NCBI RefSeq assembly: GCF_003610405.1
Contig: NZ_RAQC01000001.1
Span: 1,736,001-1,800,000, forward strand
Length of the DNA stretch: 64,000 nucleotides
Direction of reading: 5' to 3'
Source of the DNA: Microbacterium sp. AG238
Lineage (GTDB): Bacteria > Actinomycetota > Actinomycetes > Actinomycetales > Microbacteriaceae
The position numbers and the translations under genes are program-made. The notes under the pieces are model-generated. The model did not search any database. It saw only the letters and a program-made list of their open reading frames with translations, and was not told the origin of the DNA. Position 1 is the stretch's first letter. Every line of letters starts with the position of its first letter. Shown in pieces: positions 60,206 through 64,000 of the stretch.

Positions 60206-61167
60206 CGGATGTCGCACGGCCTCCCTTCGACGACGCCGTCGCCCGCGCTCTCGTCGAGTTCGACGACCTCGTGGTCGTATCGATGAGCAGCGACGAGATC
60301 CCGCGCGTGCGCCAGTCCGGGGTCGCGGCACCGTTGGTCGAGCTCACCGCCCACGGCGCGTTCGAGCGCGAGGAGCTGCTCGTGCCCGGATGGAATGACG
60401 ACGACCCGGCGGTCGGCGTCGTGGTCTACACGCCCGTCGTCGTCCGGCGACCGGTCCCCGTCATCCTGCACCTGCACGGAGGCGGGCTGATCGCGGGCAC
60501 CGCCGACTCGGACATGCCGGCCACGGCGGCGCTCGCCGAGCGCACCGGGTGCGCCGTCGTCTCGGTGGAGTACCGGCTCGCGCCCGAGCACCCGTATCCC
60601 GCGGCTCTCGAAGACGCCGCGGCGGCCCTGCGCTGGCTGGCCGGGCCCGAGGCGCCCCACGCGCTGGACGGCGACCGCATCATCGTCGCGGGGGTCAGCG
60701 CCGGGGGCGGTCTCGCCGCGGCCACGGCCCTGTTCGCTCGCGATCGCGGAGGCCCGCGCATAGCGGGGCTCGTGCTGCTCTGCCCGATGCTCGACCATCG
60801 CTCCGACTCGGAGTCGGCGCGGCAGATGGCCGGCCACGGCTCGTGGGATCGCGACGCGAACGCGACCGCCTGGGCCGCGTACCTCTCCGGCGTCGAGGGC
60901 GAGGTGCCGCCGTACGCGTCGCCCGCCGTGGCCGGCTCGCTCGCGGGGCTGCCCCCGACCTTCATCGACGTCGGATCCGCCGAGACGTTCCGCGACGAAT
61001 GCGTCGCCTTCGCCCGCCGGATGTGGGCCGACGGCGGCGACGCCGAACTGCACGTCTGGCCCGGCGGGGCGCATGCCTTCGACTTCCTCGCGCCGTGGAC
61101 CGTACTCGCCCGCGATGCGCGACGCGCCCGCGAAGAGTGGCTGCGCCGCCTCCTCCACCGCATCTGA
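60202..61167 (+). CDS. alpha/beta hydrolase, hormone-sensitive-lipase family (esterase)
   Basis: A 321-residue cytoplasmic esterase. The oxyanion motif HLHGGGLIAG, the nucleophile GVSAGGG and the His of GGAHAFDF are present; the acid is in the VGSAETFRDE segment. Placed between a sugar importer and a GH13 phosphorylase, it might remove acyl groups from an imported acylated glycoside. Substrate is unknown. Confidence 0.88.
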   Translation: MTDVARPPFDDAVARALVEFDDLVVVSMSSDEIPRVRQSGVAAPLVELTAHGAFEREELLVPGWNDDDPAVGVVVYTPVVVRRPVPVILHLHGGGLIAGTADSDMPATAALAERTGCAVVSVEYRLAPEHPYPAALEDAAAALRWLAGPEAPHALDGDRIIVAGVSAGGGLAAATALFARDRGGPRIAGLVLLCPMLDHRSDSESARQMAGHGSWDRDANATAWAAYLSGVEGEVPPYASPAVAGSLAGLPPTFIDVGSAETFRDECVAFARRMWADGGDAELHVWPGGAHAFDFLAPWTVLARDARRAREEWLRRLLHRI

Positions 61168-61193
61168 CCCCGCTCGGAAGAACCCCACGAACC

Positions 61194-62672
61194 ATGAACC
61201 CCGATTCCCCCCAGCTCATCACCTACGTCGACCGCCTCGGCGGCACCGTCACCGGCATCCGCGAGCTGCTCGCCACACGCCTGTCGGGCGTCTTCGGCGG
61301 CGTCCATCTGCTGCCCTACTTCACGCCGTTCGACGGCGCGGATGCCGGCTTCGACCCGGTCGACCACGCCTCGATCGACCCGCGGCTGGGAACGTGGGAC
61401 GACGTCCGCCTGCTGAGCGAGACCCACACGGTCATGAGCGACCTCATCGTCAACCATGTCTCCGCCGACTCCGCTGCCTTCGCCGACGTCCGCCGCCGCG
61501 GCGACGCCTCGCCCTTCGCACCGATGTTCCTCACGCTCGACTCCGTGTTCCCCGACGGCGTCACCGAGGCCGACCTCACCCGCATCTATCGCCCGCGTCC
61601 GGGCCTCCCCTTCACCGCCATGGTCCTCGGCGACCGGCTGCGGCTGGTGTGGACCACGTTCACGTCCGAGCAGATCGACATCGACCTGCGCACCGACGCA
61701 GCATGGGATTACCTGACCGCGGTCATCGACGCCCTCGTCGCGGGCGGCACGACGATGCTCCGGCTCGACGCCGTCGGGTACACGGGCAAGGAAGCCGGCA
61801 CCAGCTGCTTCATGACGGAGGCGACCGAGCGCTACACGCAGCGCATCCTCGAGCTCGCGCATGATCGGGGCGCCCAGGTGCTGCTCGAGATCCACGGGCA
61901 TCACACCCAGCAGATCGCGATCGCTCAGACCGTCGACTACGTCTACGACTTCGCGCTCCCGCCCCTCGTGCTGCACGCACTGCACGCGCTCGACACGCGG
62001 CCCCTCGCGCGCTGGCTCGAGATCCGCCCCGCCAACTCCATCACGGTCCTCGACACCCACGACGGCATCGGGATCATCGACGTCGGCGTGAGCGACCTCG
62101 CGCCCGGCGAACCGGGACTGCTCGAACCCGAGCAGATCGACGCCCTCGTCGAGGCGATCCACGACGCCAGCGGCGGCACCAGCCGCCAGGCGACCGGGGC
62201 CGCGGCATCCAACCTCGACCTCTACCAGGTCAACTGCACGTTCTACGACGCGCTCGGCCGCGACGACCGGCGATACGCGCTGGCCCGGCTGCTGCAGATC
62301 ATGACGCCGGGCATCCCGCAGGTCTACTACGTCGGACTGCTCGCCGGCGAGAACGACATGGAGCTGCTGAGGTCCACCGGCGTCGGCCGCGACGTCAACC
62401 GGCACCACTACACGCCCGACGAGATCGACGCCGCGCTGGCGCGACCGGTCGTCGGACTGCAGCTCGACGCGCTCCGGCTGCGCGCCACCCACCCCGCCTT
62501 CACCGGCACGTTCTCGCACGATCTGCGGGGCGCTCGCGGTGAGCTGCGGTGGGATGCCGCCGGTGCGTCGGTCACGCTCGGCTTCGACCTCGACGACGCC
62601 TCGTTCCAGCTGACGGCGACCGACGGCTCGGCGACGAGCACCTGGTCGCACACGCGTCTCACCGGGGACTGA
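61194..62672 (+). CDS. sucrose-phosphorylase-family enzyme (GH13_18-like)
   Basis: A 492-residue alpha-amylase-clan enzyme. Nucleophile region MLRLDAVGYTGKEAG (Asp192), acid/base LLEIHGHH (Glu232) and LDTHDGIG fit the sucrose phosphorylase subfamily, as does GIPQVYYVG. Such enzymes use phosphate to split sucrose, glucosylglycerol or glucosylglycerate to glucose 1-phosphate. No signal peptide: it acts on what the importer brings in. Which disaccharide or glycoside it takes cannot be told from the motifs read. Confidence 0.87.
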   Translation: MNPDSPQLITYVDRLGGTVTGIRELLATRLSGVFGGVHLLPYFTPFDGADAGFDPVDHASIDPRLGTWDDVRLLSETHTVMSDLIVNHVSADSAAFADVRRRGDASPFAPMFLTLDSVFPDGVTEADLTRIYRPRPGLPFTAMVLGDRLRLVWTTFTSEQIDIDLRTDAAWDYLTAVIDALVAGGTTMLRLDAVGYTGKEAGTSCFMTEATERYTQRILELAHDRGAQVLLEIHGHHTQQIAIAQTVDYVYDFALPPLVLHALHALDTRPLARWLEIRPANSITVLDTHDGIGIIDVGVSDLAPGEPGLLEPEQIDALVEAIHDASGGTSRQATGAAASNLDLYQVNCTFYDALGRDDRRYALARLLQIMTPGIPQVYYVGLLAGENDMELLRSTGVGRDVNRHHYTPDEIDAALARPVVGLQLDALRLRATHPAFTGTFSHDLRGARGELRWDAAGASVTLGFDLDDASFQLTATDGSATSTWSHTRLTGD

Positions 62673-62678
62673 GCCGAG

Positions 62679-62710
62679 GCGGGTGGGGCAGTGCGCGCTG
62701 CCCCGCCCGC
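62679..62710. terminator. bidirectional GC hairpin between convergent genes
   Basis: GCGGGTGGGGCAG (62679-62691) pairs with CTGCCCCGCCCGC (62698-62710) with one mismatch and a 6-base loop, in the 42-base gap between two convergent genes. No T-tract on either side. Confidence 0.7.
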
Positions 62711-62714
62711 AGCA

Positions 62715-63914
62715 TCAGCCGGCCGTGCCGGCATCCTTCGCGGTGAGCACCCGGCCGCACGACTCATCGACGCGCTCGGCGAACCCCGCGTCGGACTGCG
62801 CCCGCGCGAGGACCGCGTCGTACATCGCGGGAAGCACCGTCGGGTCGGCGGACGCCAGCACGATGTCCACCCCCGCCGACAGCGCCTCGACGGCCCGGTC
62901 GCCCGGGGCGACGATCTCCGCGGCGGCCGCGGCCGAGAGGTCGTCGGTGATGACGACGCCGTCGAAGCCGACGCGATCGCGCAGCAGGTCGAGCACCGCC
63001 GAAGAGAACGCAGCCGGGTTGTCGGAATCGATGTTCTGATACCGCGCGGTGCCGACCATGACGAGCGACGGACCGGATGCCGTCAGCTCGCGGTAGACGT
63101 CGACGTCGGGCGAGTCCGCCGAGACCACGGTGTCGAGCACCTCCGCGGTGTAGTCGGTGTTCGCGTCGACCCGCCCGAGCCCCGGGAAGTGCTTGAACGT
63201 CGGCAGCACACCGGCGCCGCGCATCCCGTCGGCGAACGCCCCGGCGCCCGCGGCGACGGTCTGCTCGTCGTAGCCGTACTGCCGTCCGAGGGCGCCGATG
63301 GGCGGGTTGTCGAGGCGGGTCTCGGAGCTCGTGACGATGTCTGCCACCGGGGCGAGGTTGACGTCGATGCCCGCCGCAGCCAGCTGCCCACCCCACGTGG
63401 CCGCAGCGGTGCGGAGCGCGTCGGGACCGAGGTCGGCCTGCCGGATGGCGTAGGGCATCTCGTCGAACCCGGGCCCGCTCAGCACCTGCACCTCGCCACC
63501 CTCCTGGTCGGTGGCGACCCAGAGCCTCGGGTCGCCCTCGGGGGCGAGGTCGCGGAACTGCGCGACGAGCGCCGCCGTGGCATCGACCCCCGAGCTCGAA
63601 CGGCCGTGGAGGAACAACCCACCCACGCCGCGGTCGCGGATCGCCGCAGCGGCATCGGGCGAGACCGTGTCGACCGGGGTGCCGACCATGAGCACCTGGC
63701 CGACGCAACCCGCGAGCCCGAGCGCCGCGGCGGGGTCGGACGGGGTGGCGGGGGGCTCGGTCGCGGCGGTCGACCCGGTCGGGCTCGGGGCAGACGTCGT
63801 CGGGGTAGCCGGGCCGGGCTCGGGAGTGCACCCGGCGGCGAACGCGAGCACCCCGGCCAGGGCGGCGGCGAGCGCGGAACGGCCGGCGCGCGAGGAGGAG
63901 GGGGTTCGGGTCAC
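62715..63914 (-). CDS. GH3 NagZ-like lipoprotein (beta-N-acetylhexosaminidase family)
   Basis: A 399-residue exported lipoprotein: lipobox LAFAAGC (Cys ~29), then a Pro/Thr-rich linker (30-60) and a single GH3 barrel. ATDQEGGEV, LAPVADI, KHFPGLGR and the nucleophile segment VITDDLS are all family motifs. The usual His of the acid/base loop after KHFPG (DSH in NagZ) is replaced (ANTD). A likely role is trimming wall-derived or other glycans outside the cell. The GTG start has GGAGGA directly before it, an unusually short spacing. Confidence 0.87.
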   Translation of the reverse strand: MTRTPSSSRAGRSALAAALAGVLAFAAGCTPEPGPATPTTSAPSPTGSTAATEPPATPSDPAAALGLAGCVGQVLMVGTPVDTVSPDAAAAIRDRGVGGLFLHGRSSSGVDATAALVAQFRDLAPEGDPRLWVATDQEGGEVQVLSGPGFDEMPYAIRQADLGPDALRTAAATWGGQLAAAGIDVNLAPVADIVTSSETRLDNPPIGALGRQYGYDEQTVAAGAGAFADGMRGAGVLPTFKHFPGLGRVDANTDYTAEVLDTVVSADSPDVDVYRELTASGPSLVMVGTARYQNIDSDNPAAFSSAVLDLLRDRVGFDGVVITDDLSAAAAAEIVAPGDRAVEALSAGVDIVLASADPTVLPAMYDAVLARAQSDAGFAERVDESCGRVLTAKDAGTAG

Positions 63915-63932
63915 TCCTCCATCGTCACTCGG

Positions 63933-64000
63933 TCAGCAGCAGCGCGCACCCGGGTTGCGGTCCTGGTCGTCCATGCGCTCGCGCCAGAACTGCCGCTCGG
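63933..64000 (-). CDS. C-terminal end of a YbdD/YjiX-type small protein (partial)
   Basis: The last 21 codons before a TGA (63935-63933) read ERQFWRERMDDQDRNPGARCC. The GARCC C-terminus with an aromatic-Arg-rich helix before it is the hallmark of the short YbdD/YjiX family, often found beside cstA-type peptide/pyruvate transporter genes. The rest of the gene is outside the window. Identification rests on a short fragment. Confidence 0.7.
   Translation of the reverse strand, partial: ERQFWRERMDDQDRNPGARCC

Overview
The window is a stretch of chromosome from a high-GC Gram-positive bacterium. Very high GC, GTG starts, actinobacterial families (DUF3516 helicase, LAxTG-type wall anchor, Ser/Thr kinase with FHA and PP2C partners), many LacI-regulated sugar importers and frequent GGATGC/GCATCC words all point to Microbacteriaceae, most likely Microbacterium or a close relative. 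This taxonomic call is an inference from style and gene content. I recognised no rRNA, tRNA, CRISPR array, insertion sequence or prophage.

Layout. (1) 1-736: 3' end of a DEAD-box RNA helicase. (2) 874-7075: a PotABCD-type ABC importer plus an adenosine/adenine-deaminase-family gene on the minus strand, divergent from a LacI regulator, with three perfect GCAACCGGTTGC operators between them. (3) 7146-11653: proline iminopeptidase, malate dehydrogenase, a Na+/H+ antiporter and a small, apparently dead serine-recombinase-like protein. (4) 11659-27832: a plant-polysaccharide (pectin-like) utilisation locus. A ten-gene minus-strand operon (sugar-binding lipoprotein, two permeases, sugar/uronate dehydrogenase, ManD-type dehydratase, DUF4038/GH140-like hydrolase, KDG-type kinase, KDPG-type aldolase, aldose-epimerase-like protein, LacI) diverges from a wall-anchored glycoside hydrolase and an alpha-L-rhamnosidase. 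The divergent promoters each carry a LacI-like site at the predicted +1. (5) 27949-44333: two convergent Ser/Thr kinases. The minus-strand kinase ends a seven-gene, translationally coupled operon (MoxR, DUF58, transglutaminase-like membrane protein, FHA, PP2C, FHA, kinase) that lies directly downstream of a 2023-residue surface protein made of Ig-like and Fn3 domains. (6) 44485-55822: DNA/RNA maintenance and metabolism (UvrA-like ATPase, 3-methyladenine glycosylase, acyl-CoA oxidase, RecQ, DUF1697, DUF3516 helicase), with a 0.7 kb repeat-filled non-coding stretch. (7) 55837-62672: a second glycoside locus (LacI, two operators, ABC importer, esterase, sucrose-phosphorylase-family enzyme). (8) 62715-64000: a GH3 NagZ-like lipoprotein and the C-terminal end of a YbdD/YjiX-type small protein.

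The candidate for an under-described system is region 5. A phospho-signalling module (kinase, phosphatase, two FHA proteins) is locked by stop/start overlaps to a MoxR-DUF58-transglutaminase-like module and sits beside a giant extracellular Ig/Fn3 protein. In the transglutaminase-like protein the position expected to hold the catalytic Cys is Asp, so it may be a binding or scaffold domain rather than an enzyme. A second theme is palindromic elements: nested 70-72 bp inverted repeats at gene ends, a 74 bp palindrome in a divergent gap, and a 26 bp-arm palindrome inside the coding region of the DUF3516 helicase.
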